This document shows, in pieces, positions 1-9,198 of a stretch of 64,000 nucleotides of DNA (its first letter is position 1; each line of letters begins with the position of its first letter). Source of the stretch: Leisingera sp. S132 (lineage in GTDB: Bacteria > Pseudomonadota > Alphaproteobacteria > Rhodobacterales > Rhodobacteraceae); the NCBI RefSeq assembly GCF_025144465.1, contig NZ_CP083553.1, forward strand, positions 1,734,001-1,798,000. Reading direction: 5' to 3'. The position numbers and the translations under genes were made by a program. Under the pieces are notes generated by a model that worked only from the letters and a program-made list of their open reading frames with translations, was not told the origin of the DNA and did no database searches.

Positions 1-73
1 GGTCGAAGGCCTTCAGAAAATCCGTCCCGGTGTCGAGGTGGATCCGGTCATGGCAGCACAGGCAGGAGAGTAA
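1..73 (+). CDS. RND efflux periplasmic adaptor, C-terminal end (partial)
   Basis: Only the last 23 codons are inside the window, read from base 2 to the TAA at 71-73. The peptide (VEGLQKIRPGVEVDP...) resembles the C-terminal tail of membrane fusion proteins of the HlyD/AcrA family, where a 'GLQKVRPGxxV' segment closes the barrel domain. It sits three bases before the AcrB-type pump gene, the usual adaptor-pump operon order. The adaptor would link the inner-membrane pump to an outer-membrane channel in the periplasm. The identification rests on this short tail plus context; the body of the gene is outside the window. Confidence 0.75.
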   Translation, partial: VEGLQKIRPGVEVDPVMAAQAGE

Positions 74-76
74 CCG

Positions 77-3000
77 ATGTTCTCCTCCACATTTATTTCA
101 AGGCCGAAATTCGCGATCGTCATCTCCCTGGTTCTGACGGTTATGGGGGTGATCGGCTATTTCGCGCTGCCAGTCGCGCAGTTCCCTGAAATCACGCCAC
201 CGGTTGTAAATGTCACAGCCAGCTACCCGGGGGCCAATGCCGAAACCGTTGAGAAGAGCGTCGCAGCGCCGATTGAGGCCCAGGTCAACGGTGTGGACGG
301 GATGCTGTATATGTCGTCTACCTCCGCGGATAACGGCAGCTACTCGCTGGCGGTAACATTTGAGGTGGGCACCGATCCTGATATCGCCTCGGTCAACGTT
401 CAGAACCGGGTCGCACAGGCGGTGGCGGCCCTGCCGGCAGAAGTTACGGCAAACGGCGTTGTGACCCAGAAAAGCTCTTCCAACATGCTGCTTGTGGCGG
501 CGCTCACTTCCCCCAATGGATCTTACGACAGTGTGTTCTTGTCGAACTATGCAGCGATTAACATCAAGGACGCTCTGGCGCGCGTCAATGGAGTCGGCAA
601 GGCGGATATTCTGACAAACTTTGAATACGCCATGCGGGTCTGGCTGGACCCCAACAAGATGGCTGGCTTGGGCATCTCACCAGGCGATGTGATCAATGCC
701 GTCCGTGAACAAAACATCGAGGTGTCAGCAGGGCAGGTGGGCGCACCGCCGGTTCCGGGTGATCAGGTGTTTCAATACACGATCAAGTCCAAGGGCCGCC
801 TGACCGAGGTCAGCGAATTTGAGGAAATCGTGATCCGCACCGGCGACGGCGGCAGCACAGTGCGCCTGCGCGACATTGCCAAAGTGGAACTGGGCGCCTC
901 CAATTACAGTTCCTCCGGCTACTATGATGGCGTTCCAGCGACCATTCTGGCGGTTTATCAGGCTCCGGGGGCCAATGCGCTATCGGTGTCTGAGAACGTA
1001 CTGGCGGAGATGGAGCGCCTGGCTCAGGTCTTCCCAGACGACGTCTCCTATTCTGTTCCATTCAACACCACTGATTTTGTCGAGCAGTCGCTGAATGATG
1101 TGATCTCCACCCTGATGATGACCTTCGCTCTGGTAATCTCGGTGGTGTTCATCTTCCTGGGATCCTTCCGCGCGACCATCATCCCGGCCGTGGCGATTCC
1201 AGTCTCGCTGATCGGCACCTTTGCGTTCCTGCTGGTGCTTGGCATGTCGCTCAATACAATTTCGCTCTTTGCACTGGTTCTGGCGATCGGCATCGTGGTC
1301 GATGACGCTATTGTGGTTGTGGAAAACGTCGAGCGCATAATCGCCGAGGAGGGGCTGTCACCGCCGGAGGCAACCCGCAAGGCGATGGGGCAGATCACCG
1401 GGCCGGTCATTGCTACCACGCTGGTGCTGCTGGCGGTGTTTGTGCCGGTTACCTTCATGCCGGGCATTACAGGCAAGCTGTATTCTCAGTTCGCAGTGAC
1501 CATCTCTGTTGCGGTGGTGATCTCTTCGGTCAACGCTCTGACGCTGTCACCGGCGCTCTGCGCCATTGTGCTCAAAGCCCGCTCCGGCCCGCCCAGAGGG
1601 CTGCTGGCGATGTTCGAAAACATGATTGGCGGGGTTCGCAGCGGCTACCTTAGCATTGTGACCCGGCTTTTGCGGCTGCCGGTGATTGGTCTTGCGATCA
1701 TCGCTGCGGTGGCCTTTGGAACCGGTGCGGTTTTCAACTCCACATCCAAGGGGTTCCTGCCGTCGGAGGACAATGGCTATCTGTTTGTTGATGTCCAGCT
1801 TCCGGACGCGGCAGCTCTGGGGCGGACAGAGGCAGTGACGCGCAGGATAGACGAGCAGATCCGCCAGATCCCGGGTGTGCAGGGAACCGTTCTGGTCAAC
1901 GGTTTCAGCTTGCTGAACGGCGCCAGCGCAAACGGTGCGATGATTATTGCAAACCTGGCCCCGTGGGATGAGCGGCAGGACGCGGCACTGCAGCCGAACG
2001 CAATCCTTGGACAGATCTATGGCATTGCCAATGGCGAGGCCGCTGCCAGCATCGTCGCCTTCAACCCGCCGCCTATCTCCGGGCTTGGCATGTCGGCCGG
2101 TGTTGAGATGGCAGTGCAGCAAACCGCTGGCGGTACACCGCAGGATCTGGCGCAGTCTGTCGGCTCGCTGGTTTATTCCGCTAACCAGCGGCCTGAGATT
2201 GCCCAGTCCTACACCACCTTCCGGGCAAATGTTCCGCAGGTGTTTGTCGACCTGGACCGGGAGAAGGCCAAGACGCTGAATGTGCCGATTGCAGAAGTGT
2301 TCCAGACCATGCAGGCGTATCTGGGATCGTATTATGTCAACGACTTCAATCTGTTCGGCCGTGTTTACAAAGTGATGCTGCAGGCAGAGGGCTCTTACCG
2401 AGACAAGATCGAGGACATCGGCGGCCTTTACGTGCGGGCGCAGTCTGGCGAAATGGTGCCGTTGTCGACCCTGATCGACGTCGAGAATGTTCTGGGGCCG
2501 GTGCTGCTCAAGCGGCATAATATCTTCCGTTCGGCGACTGTCACCGCTGTTCCGGGGCCTGGACTCTCCACAGGCGACGCGATCCGGGTGATGCAGGAGG
2601 AGGCCGCAACGGCACTACCGCCAGGGTATGCATTTGAGTGGACCGGCACCGCACAGCAACAGCTGGATTCGGCTGGCATGGTCACCGTGATCCTGGCGAT
2701 GGCGGTGCTGTTCGGCTACCTGTTCCTGGTCGGTCAATACGAAAGCTGGACAATGCCTGTCGCGATTCTGCTGTCGGTGATTGTCGCCCTGTTCGGGGCC
2801 GTGGCAGCGGTTGCGCTGGCGGGCAACGACATCAACCTCTATACGCAGATCGGAATGATCATGCTGATAGGCTTGGCATCCAAGAACGCCATTCTGATTG
2901 TGGAGTTTGCGATGGAGCAGCGGGCGGCGGGCCTCAGCATCCGCGAAGCCGCGCGGGAAGCGGCCAAGCAGCGCTTCCGGGCAGTGATGATGACGGCATT

Positions 3001-3202
3001 GTCCTTCCTGCTGGGGGTGGTGCCGCTGCTGATCGCGTCAGGTGCAGGGGCAGCCAGCCAGAAGGCCATCGGCATTGCTGTCTTTGGCGGGATGCTTGCA
3101 GCAACCGTTGTCGGCGTCATTGTCGTGCCGGTGCTCTATGCGATGATGCAAGGCATGCGCGAGCGTATCAAAGGCCAGCCGCAGATCAGCGCGGCTGAAT
3201 AA
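77..3202 (+). CDS. RND efflux transporter, AcrB/HAE1-type inner-membrane pump
   Basis: This 1041-residue protein is full length for the hydrophobe/amphiphile efflux RND family. It would export drugs, detergents or other amphiphiles from the periplasm or inner leaflet using the proton gradient, as a trimer. One N-terminal membrane segment lies near residues 12-32, a group of five near 335-500, and a second half repeats the pattern (about 540 and 865-1025). The paired aspartates of the proton relay are D409-D410 in '[14 protein letters not shown]', and the matching lysine is K936 in 'ASKNAIL'. It starts three bases after the adaptor stop, so the two are one operon, and a hairpin at 3211-3240 closes it. 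Substrate range cannot be told from sequence. Confidence 0.95.
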   Translation: MFSSTFISRPKFAIVISLVLTVMGVIGYFALPVAQFPEITPPVVNVTASYPGANAETVEKSVAAPIEAQVNGVDGMLYMSSTSADNGSYSLAVTFEVGTDPDIASVNVQNRVAQAVAALPAEVTANGVVTQKSSSNMLLVAALTSPNGSYDSVFLSNYAAINIKDALARVNGVGKADILTNFEYAMRVWLDPNKMAGLGISPGDVINAVREQNIEVSAGQVGAPPVPGDQVFQYTIKSKGRLTEVSEFEEIVIRTGDGGSTVRLRDIAKVELGASNYSSSGYYDGVPATILAVYQAPGANALSVSENVLAEMERLAQVFPDDVSYSVPFNTTDFVEQSLNDVISTLMMTFALVISVVFIFLGSFRATIIPAVAIPVSLIGTFAFLLVLGMSLNTISLFALVLAIGIVVDDAIVVVENVERIIAEEGLSPPEATRKAMGQITGPVIATTLVLLAVFVPVTFMPGITGKLYSQFAVTISVAVVISSVNALTLSPALCAIVLKARSGPPRGLLAMFENMIGGVRSGYLSIVTRLLRLPVIGLAIIAAVAFGTGAVFNSTSKGFLPSEDNGYLFVDVQLPDAAALGRTEAVTRRIDEQIRQIPGVQGTVLVNGFSLLNGASANGAMIIANLAPWDERQDAALQPNAILGQIYGIANGEAAASIVAFNPPPISGLGMSAGVEMAVQQTAGGTPQDLAQSVGSLVYSANQRPEIAQSYTTFRANVPQVFVDLDREKAKTLNVPIAEVFQTMQAYLGSYYVNDFNLFGRVYKVMLQAEGSYRDKIEDIGGLYVRAQSGEMVPLSTLIDVENVLGPVLLKRHNIFRSATVTAVPGPGLSTGDAIRVMQEEAATALPPGYAFEWTGTAQQQLDSAGMVTVILAMAVLFGYLFLVGQYESWTMPVAILLSVIVALFGAVAAVALAGNDINLYTQIGMIMLIGLASKNAILIVEFAMEQRAAGLSIREAAREAAKQRFRAVMMTALSFLLGVVPLLIASGAGAASQKAIGIAVFGGMLAATVVGVIVVPVLYAMMQGMRERIKGQPQISAAE

Positions 3203-3210
3203 AACTATGC

Positions 3211-3240
3211 TTCCCCGGCAGCCGTTGCGTTGCCGGGGAA
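3211..3240 (+). terminator. Hairpin after the RND pump gene
   Basis: A perfect 10-bp inverted repeat (TTCCCCGGCA / TGCCGGGGAA) with a 10-base loop begins 8 bases after the pump stop codon. There is only a short T-containing tail (CTGTTTC), so it is a moderate intrinsic terminator candidate. It also lies just beyond the end of the small minus-strand ORF 3286-3501. Confidence 0.6.
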
Positions 3241-3285
3241 CTGTTTCATACTGGAGCAGGTCACTAAGCTTGAGGAACTGGTGGC

Positions 3286-3501
3286 TCAGGCCGCCTGACG
3301 CGCTCTCAATCCGCGTTCATGCGCTTCGGCCAGGATCAATTCCCACTTGCGGGGCGTGCACCGGAATTCGGGCTCCACGTCGCATGTCAACGGCGCGCTG
3401 ATTTCCCGTGGAAGCCGGCGGGCCTGAGCCGATACACACCGCTCCAAAGCCCAAAAGTCCGTCAGGGACGGATTGCTGAAAATTACTTGGCTCAGCAGCA
3501 T
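3286..3501 (-). CDS. Small hypothetical protein, 71 residues
   Basis: This is an open frame of 71 codons on the minus strand, facing the RND pump gene. The start ATG (3499-3501) is preceded by AGGGAG about 10 bases upstream, an acceptable ribosome binding site. The product is small, soluble, basic and arginine-rich, without a signal peptide or membrane segment, and contains two cysteines (in 'ERCVSAQ' and 'TCDVEPEFRC'; three with the last). I do not recognise a family. It is listed because the frame is clean and the surrounding gap is otherwise empty, but it may be a chance frame in GC-rich DNA. Confidence 0.35.
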   Translation of the reverse strand: MLLSQVIFSNPSLTDFWALERCVSAQARRLPREISAPLTCDVEPEFRCTPRKWELILAEAHERGLRARQAA

Positions 3502-4004
3502 TGCTGCAAGCTCCCTGTCAATTGCTGGTAACGGCCCCGGCGTTTCTTAAACCGTGGCTCAAATTTTTTTATGGGCTGTTTGATAGCCATGTTGCGGCGG
3601 TTTGTCACCTGTTGATTATCAGCATGCGAAAAAACGCCGAAGATCAGCGTGCAGCGGAGTTTAGGCCGCCGGTACCGAAATGAGACAGATGAGAATCGCG
3701 CGCAACTCATCTTCACCTGCAAGAAAAAACTTTGCGCTGAAACCCCGCGGAAGGGCGGAGCGTTTGCGGGGAAAAATATCTAACTGGCGTCAATAACGGG
3801 AAAAAAGGTCCCAAAGAGGGTGCGTCAATAAATAGCAGTCTTGACTTGGGGAGGTGGCAATGAAACCCTTCTGCGCGTGCAAAATAATCCGCACACAGCT
3901 TGCCTGACGGGCCGGAACTGACCTCTGCAGAACAACTGCAGGCATGTAATCCAGGCGGACACGGACAAGCTGCAATTCATAAGACAAGTGGGAGAGACTT
4001 GATC
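3502..4004. other. Non-coding gap before the TAXI transporter genes
   Basis: About 500 bases with lower GC than the neighbouring genes and no convincing long gene. It holds a hairpin with arms CCCCGC/GCGGGG at 3743-3771 and, near its right end, a 15-codon open frame with an unusually strong ribosome binding site (3860-3907, listed separately). The promoter of the TRAP operon should lie here; TTGACT at 3841-3846 is a possible -35 element but no good -10 was found for it. Confidence 0.5.
3860..3907 (+). CDS. Possible 15-residue leader peptide upstream of the TAXI gene
   Basis: The sequence GGGGAGGTGGCA directly precedes ATG at 3860, a stronger Shine-Dalgarno than most real genes in this window have. 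The frame runs 15 codons ([15 protein letters not shown]) and stops with TGA at 3905-3907, 97 bases before the binding-protein start. It contains two cysteines in a C-A-C arrangement. Translation of such a frame could influence expression of the transporter downstream. No attenuator-like alternative hairpins were worked out, so this is a candidate only. Confidence 0.25.
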   Translation: MKPFCACKIIRTQLA

Positions 4005-4970
4005 ATGAAACACACCAAGCTGGCTATCGGTGCATTGGTGGCGGCGTCCTTTTCGGCGCCTGCAGCATTTGCTCAGGAATATATCACCATCGGCACCGGC
4101 GGCGTGACCGGCGTGTATTACCCGACCGGCGGCGCCATTTGCCGTCTGGTGAACAAGGGCCGCAAGGAGCACGGCTTCAAATGCGCCGTCGAATCCACCG
4201 GCGGTTCGGTCTACAACATCAACACCATCCGTGAAGGCGAATTGCAGTTCGGTGTTGCCCAGTCTGACTGGCAGTACCACGCCTACAACGGCTCTTCCAA
4301 GTTTGAGGAAGCCGGTGCCTTCGAAGGTCTGCGCGCCGTGTTCTCAGTCCACCCGGAACCCTTCACCGTTGTGGCCCGTTCTGACGCAGGTATCTCCACG
4401 TTTGATGACCTCAAAGGTAAGCGCGTCAACATCGGCAACCCGGGCTCCGGCCAGCGCGGCACCATGGAAGTGCTGATGGAAGCCAAGGGCTGGGGCATGG
4501 AAGATTTTGCCCTGGCGACCGAACTGAAGGCGGCGGAGCAGTCCGCGGCGCTCTGCGACAACCAGATCGACGCGATGATCTACACCGTTGGCCACCCGTC
4601 CGGCTCCATCCAGGAAGCCACCACTGCCTGTGACTCGGTTCTGGTGACCGTTGACGGCGAAGCGGTTGAGAAACTGGTTGCCGACAATTCCTTCTACCGC
4701 ACCGCAACCATCCCGGGCGGCATGTACCGCGGGTCCGACAACGACACCAGCACCTTTGGTGTAGGCGCAACCTTCGTGACCTCCGCTGACGTTTCTGAGG
4801 ATGCTGTGTACGCAGTGGTCAGCTCGGTCTTCGAAAACTTCGAAGCCTTCCAGAAGCTGCACCCGGCCTTTGCCAACCTGAAACCGGAAGAGATGATTGC
4901 GGACGGCCTGTCTGCGCCGCTGCATCCGGGCGCTGCCAAATACTACAAAGAAAAAGGCTGGATCGAGTAA
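4005..4970 (+). CDS. TAXI-family TRAP transporter solute-binding protein
   Basis: This 321-residue periplasmic protein belongs to the TAXI (TRAP-associated extracytoplasmic immunogenic) family. The N-terminus is a typical signal peptide, with predicted cleavage after AFA at residue 23 before [10 protein letters not shown]. The '[21 protein letters not shown]' region is the family's ligand-binding entry motif. The open frame extends 35 codons upstream, but ATG 4005 is chosen because it starts the signal peptide and follows GGGAGAG. It delivers a substrate, in known cases a small organic acid or amino acid such as glutamate, to the fused permease encoded 113 bases downstream. The actual ligand is not predictable from sequence. 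Confidence 0.93.
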   Translation: MKHTKLAIGALVAASFSAPAAFAQEYITIGTGGVTGVYYPTGGAICRLVNKGRKEHGFKCAVESTGGSVYNINTIREGELQFGVAQSDWQYHAYNGSSKFEEAGAFEGLRAVFSVHPEPFTVVARSDAGISTFDDLKGKRVNIGNPGSGQRGTMEVLMEAKGWGMEDFALATELKAAEQSAALCDNQIDAMIYTVGHPSGSIQEATTACDSVLVTVDGEAVEKLVADNSFYRTATIPGGMYRGSDNDTSTFGVGATFVTSADVSEDAVYAVVSSVFENFEAFQKLHPAFANLKPEEMIADGLSAPLHPGAAKYYKEKGWIE

Positions 4971-4987
4971 TCCGCCAGACAGCAGGA

Positions 4988-5015
4988 ACGGGGCGCATCA
5001 GGCGCCCCGTTTTCG
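4988..5015 (+). terminator. Hairpin between binding protein and permease genes
   Basis: ACGGGGCGC pairs with GCGCCCCGT (4988-4996 with 5002-5010) around a 5-base loop and is followed by TTTT. Because the permease gene follows in the same direction, this may act as a partial terminator or mRNA 3'-end stabiliser that makes binding protein more abundant than permease, a common arrangement in binding-protein-dependent transporters. Confidence 0.7.
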
Positions 5016-5083
5016 CCTGAGGCCAAAGGCCCGGGCTTGACTATACCGGCCCCGGGAAACGGCGGCCGCAGGGGAGATTATCC

Positions 5084-7693
5084 ATGACATCCGATGCTCA
5101 GGGAAATCGGCCGCTCAGCGAAGAAGAGCTTCAGGAACTTGTCGCGTCCTCAGACGCCGGCGCCCGCAATCCGGTTGGAAGCGTGGGGCTGTTTCTGGCG
5201 ATCGTCGCCGTCATCTGGTCCGTGTTCCAAGTCATCCTGGCCTCGCCGGTGGCCAACCTGCTGCTGCCTGGCAGCGTGGTGAACAACTCGCGCCAAATCC
5301 ATTTGGCCTTTGCCATTTTCCTGGCCTATGCAGCCTATCCCGCGTTCAAGTCGAGCCCGCGGAATTACATCCCTGTGCAGGATTGGATCTTCGCGCTGGC
5401 TGGTACTGCAATCGCGATGTATGGCTACATCTTCTATCAGAAGATCGTCGACTCCGGCGGGCTTGCCGATGACATGGACAAATGGTTCGCACTCGCAGGC
5501 CTGATCCTGCTGTTCGAAGCCGCCCGCCGCGCGCTTGGCCCGGCGATGGCGATCATCGCGACGATCTTCCTGGCTTATGTCTTCTTCGGCTCCTCTGAAT
5601 GGGTGCCCGAGGTTATCCGCTGGAAAGGCGCTAGCCTGAAAAAGGCGATGAGCCATATGTGGATAACTTCTGAGGGCGTGTTTGGCATTGCCCTGGGTGT
5701 TTCAACCAAATTTGTCTTCCTGTTCGTGCTATTCGGCGCGCTGCTGGATAAGGCAGGCGCTGGCAATTACTTTATCAAGATGGCGTTCGGCGCCCTTGGC
5801 CACCTGCGCGGCGGCCCGGCCAAGGCGGCTGTTGTCGGCTCTGCCGCAACCGGTCTGATTTCCGGCTCCTCCATCGCCAATGTGGTCACCACCGGCACTT
5901 TCACCATCCCGCTGATGAAGCGGGTGGGCTTTACCTCTGAGCAGGCGGGGTCGGTTGAGGTCGCGTCCTCTGTGAATGGACAGATCATGCCGCCAGTTAT
6001 GGGGGCTGCGGCCTTCCTGATGGTGGAATATGTCGGCATCTCCTATGTCGAGGTGATCACCCATGCCTTCCTGCCGGCCGCGATTTCCTACATCGCGCTG
6101 GTCTATATCGTGCACCTTGAGGCCGTGAAACGGAACATGCCGACGCTGGGCAACCGCGTGGTCTCCATGGGGCGCACAATCGGCGGCATGGCCTTGTTCT
6201 TCGCGGGCTTCGCCGCGCTCTGTTATGGCGTTCAGTATCCGGTGAAATGGATCATCGCAGCGATGCCCGGTGCCTCTGGTTTGACCCTCTCGGCACTTGT
6301 CGTCGCGGCTTACATTGCGCTGCTGTGGCTGGCCTCGGGCGTCGACGACCTGGTGCCGGATGATCCGAAGGCCAAGGAAGTCGAACTGCCTGTTGTCGCC
6401 GAAATTTACAAGGCGGGGCTGCATTACCTGCTGCCGATCATCGTGCTGGTCTACTTCCTGATGATTGAACAGAAGTCACCGGGGCTGTCGGCGTTCTGGG
6501 CAACCGCGCTGCTGTTTGTGATCCTGCTGACCCAGAAACCGCTTAAGGCGATCTTCCGCGGCCAGAGCAACATGGTAAACGCCTTCGTCGAAGGCGTGCA
6601 TGACCTGTGGAACGGCCTGATCGACGGCGCCCGCAACATGATCGGGATTGCGCTGGCCACGGCCACCGCAGGCGTGATCGTGGGCACAGTGACGCTGACT
6701 GGCGTGGGGCAGGTGATGGCTGACCTGGTCGAGTTCGTCTCGGGCGGCAACCTGATCCTGATGCTGGTGATGGTGGGCTTGCTGTCGCTGGTGCTGGGCA
6801 TGGGCCTGCCGACCACCGCCAACTACATCGTCGTCAGCTCGCTGATGGCCGGTGTGGTGGTGGAACTGGGCGCCCAGTCCGGGCTCATCGTGCCACTGAT
6901 CGCCGTGCACCTGTTTGTGTTCTACTTCGGGATCATGGCTGACGTGACACCACCTGTGGGGCTTGCCAGTTTTGCGGCGGCGGCTGTGTCGGGCGGGGAT
7001 GCAATCCGCACCGGCTTCACCGCCTTCTTCTACAGCTTGCGGACCGTGGCGCTGCCGTTTGTGTTCATCTTCAACACCGATCTGCTGCTGATCGATGTGA
7101 ACTGGATACAGGGGATACTCGTGGCCATATCAGCCACCATTGCGATCCTTGTCTTTACCGCGGGCACAATGGGTTACTTCGTCAGCCGAAACCGGATCTA
7201 TGAGAGCATCCTGCTGATCTTTGCAGCCTTTGCGCTGTTCCGGCCGGATTTCTTCATGGACCGGGTGATGCCGCCCTTTACCCAGGTTCCGCCGGCCCAG
7301 CTGGCGCAGGCCCTGGGTGAGGCAGAACCTGGAGCTGAGCTTCGGATCACTGTTGAAGGTCCCGATTTCGACACTTCTGAGATCAAGAGCACAACGATGA
7401 TCATGACGGCCGATGGCTCGGACGGTCAGGCCGCGGTGGACGCCTACGGCCTGCTGCTTCTGGAGGAAGACGGTGCGGTCAAGCTGGAAGAGCCGATGTT
7501 CGGCACGCCTGCAGCCCCCAACCTGGAAAGCTTTGATTTCTACGCCGACGCGCCCGTGCAGATCATTGCGATCCAGGCCCCTACCAGCCAGTTGCCAAAG
7601 GAGTTGATGTTCCTGCCAGCGCTTCTGCTGGTGGCGCTGGTTGCCCTGTTGCAGCGCGGCCGCGCGCGTGAAGAGGAAGGAGTAACAGCATGA
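5084..7693 (+). CDS. TRAP transporter, fused 4TM/12TM permease (TAXI type)
   Basis: This 869-residue integral membrane protein combines the small (DctQ-like) and large (DctM-like) TRAP permease subunits, as is usual for TAXI systems. Many membrane segments are visible from residue 27 to about 715. The central region carries conserved DctM stretches such as 'GSAATGLISGSSIANVV' and 'GMGLPTTANYI', which form the ion/substrate path. The C-terminal 150 residues contain a soluble domain (DUF3394-like, starting near 'MPPFTQVPP') and a last membrane segment. It works as an ion-gradient-driven secondary importer. Its stop codon overlaps the start of the universal stress protein gene by ATGA, so those two are translationally coupled. 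Confidence 0.93.
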   Translation: MTSDAQGNRPLSEEELQELVASSDAGARNPVGSVGLFLAIVAVIWSVFQVILASPVANLLLPGSVVNNSRQIHLAFAIFLAYAAYPAFKSSPRNYIPVQDWIFALAGTAIAMYGYIFYQKIVDSGGLADDMDKWFALAGLILLFEAARRALGPAMAIIATIFLAYVFFGSSEWVPEVIRWKGASLKKAMSHMWITSEGVFGIALGVSTKFVFLFVLFGALLDKAGAGNYFIKMAFGALGHLRGGPAKAAVVGSAATGLISGSSIANVVTTGTFTIPLMKRVGFTSEQAGSVEVASSVNGQIMPPVMGAAAFLMVEYVGISYVEVITHAFLPAAISYIALVYIVHLEAVKRNMPTLGNRVVSMGRTIGGMALFFAGFAALCYGVQYPVKWIIAAMPGASGLTLSALVVAAYIALLWLASGVDDLVPDDPKAKEVELPVVAEIYKAGLHYLLPIIVLVYFLMIEQKSPGLSAFWATALLFVILLTQKPLKAIFRGQSNMVNAFVEGVHDLWNGLIDGARNMIGIALATATAGVIVGTVTLTGVGQVMADLVEFVSGGNLILMLVMVGLLSLVLGMGLPTTANYIVVSSLMAGVVVELGAQSGLIVPLIAVHLFVFYFGIMADVTPPVGLASFAAAAVSGGDAIRTGFTAFFYSLRTVALPFVFIFNTDLLLIDVNWIQGILVAISATIAILVFTAGTMGYFVSRNRIYESILLIFAAFALFRPDFFMDRVMPPFTQVPPAQLAQALGEAEPGAELRITVEGPDFDTSEIKSTTMIMTADGSDGQAAVDAYGLLLLEEDGAVKLEEPMFGTPAAPNLESFDFYADAPVQIIAIQAPTSQLPKELMFLPALLLVALVALLQRGRAREEEGVTA

Positions 7694-8121
7694 GCAAGCC
7701 CGTTCTTTGCGCCCTTGAACTGAACGACCGGGATCTGGACGAAAAGGTTCTGGTACAGGCCGCACGGCTGGCCGGTCTGGATGGCGCGCAGCTGGATGTT
7801 GTCAACGTGCTGCCTGACTTTGGTGAGAGCTGGGTCTCGGGCTTTTTTGAGGAGCACCACCACGAGAAGGCAGTCAAAGACACCACTCAACGGCTGACCG
7901 GCCTGTGCGAAAGCGTTCTGGGCAAGGAGCGCAATGCCAAGGTCCGCCATCTGGTGGCGACCGGGACGGCCTATCAGGAGATCCTGAAAGTTGCGCAAAC
8001 CGCAGGCAGCGGGCTGATTGTGATCGGCGCGCATAAGCCGGACCTGAAGGATTACCTGCTGGGGCCCAACGCGGCCCGGGTGATCCGCCACTCGGACTGT
8101 TCGGTCTTTGTGGTCCGCTAA
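7690..8121 (+). CDS. Universal stress protein (UspA family), TRAP-operon associated
   Basis: This 143-residue cytoplasmic protein has the UspA alpha/beta fold: it opens with 'SKPVLCALELNDRDLDEKVL' and ends with 'RHSDCSVFVVR'. The ATP-binding motif of the family is G-2X-G-9X-G(S/T); here the region reads 'GAHKPDLKDYLLGPNA', with lysine at the second glycine, so nucleotide binding may be altered. The start overlaps the permease stop by four bases. A comparable protein, TeaD, is encoded with the ectoine TRAP transporter TeaABC in Halomonas, where it regulates transport and binds ATP. A role in modulating this transporter is therefore an inference from family and position. Confidence 0.9.
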   Translation: MSKPVLCALELNDRDLDEKVLVQAARLAGLDGAQLDVVNVLPDFGESWVSGFFEEHHHEKAVKDTTQRLTGLCESVLGKERNAKVRHLVATGTAYQEILKVAQTAGSGLIVIGAHKPDLKDYLLGPNAARVIRHSDCSVFVVR

Positions 8122-8128
8122 GCTGAAC

Positions 8129-8150
8129 AAGGGCGCCTGCGGGCGCCCTT
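8129..8150. terminator. Bidirectional hairpin between convergent genes
   Basis: AAGGGCGCC pairs with GGCGCCCTT around a 4-base loop, 8 bases after the universal stress protein stop. It overlaps the stop codon of the minus-strand lipocalin-like gene. It could end transcription from both sides although neither side has a long T-tract. Confidence 0.55.
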
Positions 8151-9198
8151 ATTCGTAGCCGGTCATCTCAAGGTAGCCTTTGCCGCTGTGGCTGCCTGTG
8201 ACCTTGACCGGGCCTTCCCAGTAAGAGAACGAGGTGCCCATCCAGCTTTGCGGGTTCAGTGCGGTTACTTCGACGGAAACACCCTTGTCTGGCACAGATG
8301 CATGCCAGTGCGTGGGAATCTTGCGGCCTTGAACATCGCTGATATCAAGCGGCTGCGCTTGAAAGGCGCCTGGTGCCAGCGGCTCGGCGGTGCCGTCAGC
8401 GGATATCCAGGTGCCCGAGGTGAAATCGTCGCGTGCACCACGCAGGACAAACCCCATCAGCTTCTCGCCGTTGTCGAAGCTGAGCGAGAACCAGTCCCAG
8501 CCGCTTTGATCCTCTGCCAGCGGCTGACTTGACCATTCCCGGTCCAGCCATCCACTGCCGGTGACATCCACTGGCCCGTCCGGCAAAGATAAAGTTCCAG
8601 AGATCTGATAGTGCGGCTGGGAATAATAATGGCTTGCCTGGCCAGAGGCAGACTTGACCGAGTAACCCGCATGACCTTGCAGAACCAGCGGGCCGTCTGC
8701 AGTCAGCTCCAGGTCGTAGGAGAATTCCAGCGCGGTTGCCGAAAGTGAAATCTTTTCAAGTGTCTCATCGGTAGAGCGCATGTGCCAGTCGTCGATCCAT
8801 GCGGTAAAGGGATCAGGCTGAACACCCGCTTGTCCCACGCCCCCGCGAGCGATCCGTTCCTCAAACAGGTGCGTGTCTTTTGTGGTGACGGCGGCATGCG
8901 CCATCCAGATTTGCGGACTGTGCCAGCCGGCTGCTTCTCCAGGCGCCAGGGCGGAGCGGAACAGTGTCCACTGGATGCCATAATCTGCACCGTCGGAACC
9001 TTCAAGATTGGCAGTCAAGTACCACCACTCAATACGGAAATCAGGGTGAGGACCGTGGTCGGAAGGGAAGGTCAGCCGGGCATCGGGTTTTGGTATGGCA
9101 AATCCTTCCGCATCTGTTCCAAGACCGGCATAACCTTGCGGGTGCCCAGCGGTTGCCCAGATGGCGCCTGCAGCAAATAGAAACATCCTAGCGTTCAT
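8149..9198 (-). CDS. CrtC-like / AttH-type lipocalin-fold protein of an ABC exporter operon
   Basis: This protein of 349 residues has a hydrophobic N-terminal signal sequence (MNARMFLFAAGAIWATAG) and is predicted to be exported. The 'FRIEWWYLTANL' and 'GSGWLDREWSSQ' motifs are those of the carotenoid 1,2-hydratase (CrtC)/AttH superfamily, which has a double lipocalin-like beta fold. No carotenoid genes are nearby; instead it follows a FtsX-like permease and its ATPase, the arrangement of AttEFGH-like loci. The open frame extends 11 codons further upstream, but ATG 9198 is preferred because it starts the signal peptide and overlaps the permease stop by 11 bases. It may bind a hydrophobic ligand handled by the ABC system; that is inference. 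Confidence 0.85.
   Translation of the reverse strand: MNARMFLFAAGAIWATAGHPQGYAGLGTDAEGFAIPKPDARLTFPSDHGPHPDFRIEWWYLTANLEGSDGADYGIQWTLFRSALAPGEAAGWHSPQIWMAHAAVTTKDTHLFEERIARGGVGQAGVQPDPFTAWIDDWHMRSTDETLEKISLSATALEFSYDLELTADGPLVLQGHAGYSVKSASGQASHYYSQPHYQISGTLSLPDGPVDVTGSGWLDREWSSQPLAEDQSGWDWFSLSFDNGEKLMGFVLRGARDDFTSGTWISADGTAEPLAPGAFQAQPLDISDVQGRKIPTHWHASVPDKGVSVEVTALNPQSWMGTSFSYWEGPVKVTGSHSGKGYLEMTGYE

Noticed and set aside
3743-3771. Terminator in the gap before the TAXI gene
   Set aside because: CCCCGC/GCGGGG stem has a 17-base loop, no T-tract on the plus strand and no gene on the minus strand that needs it.
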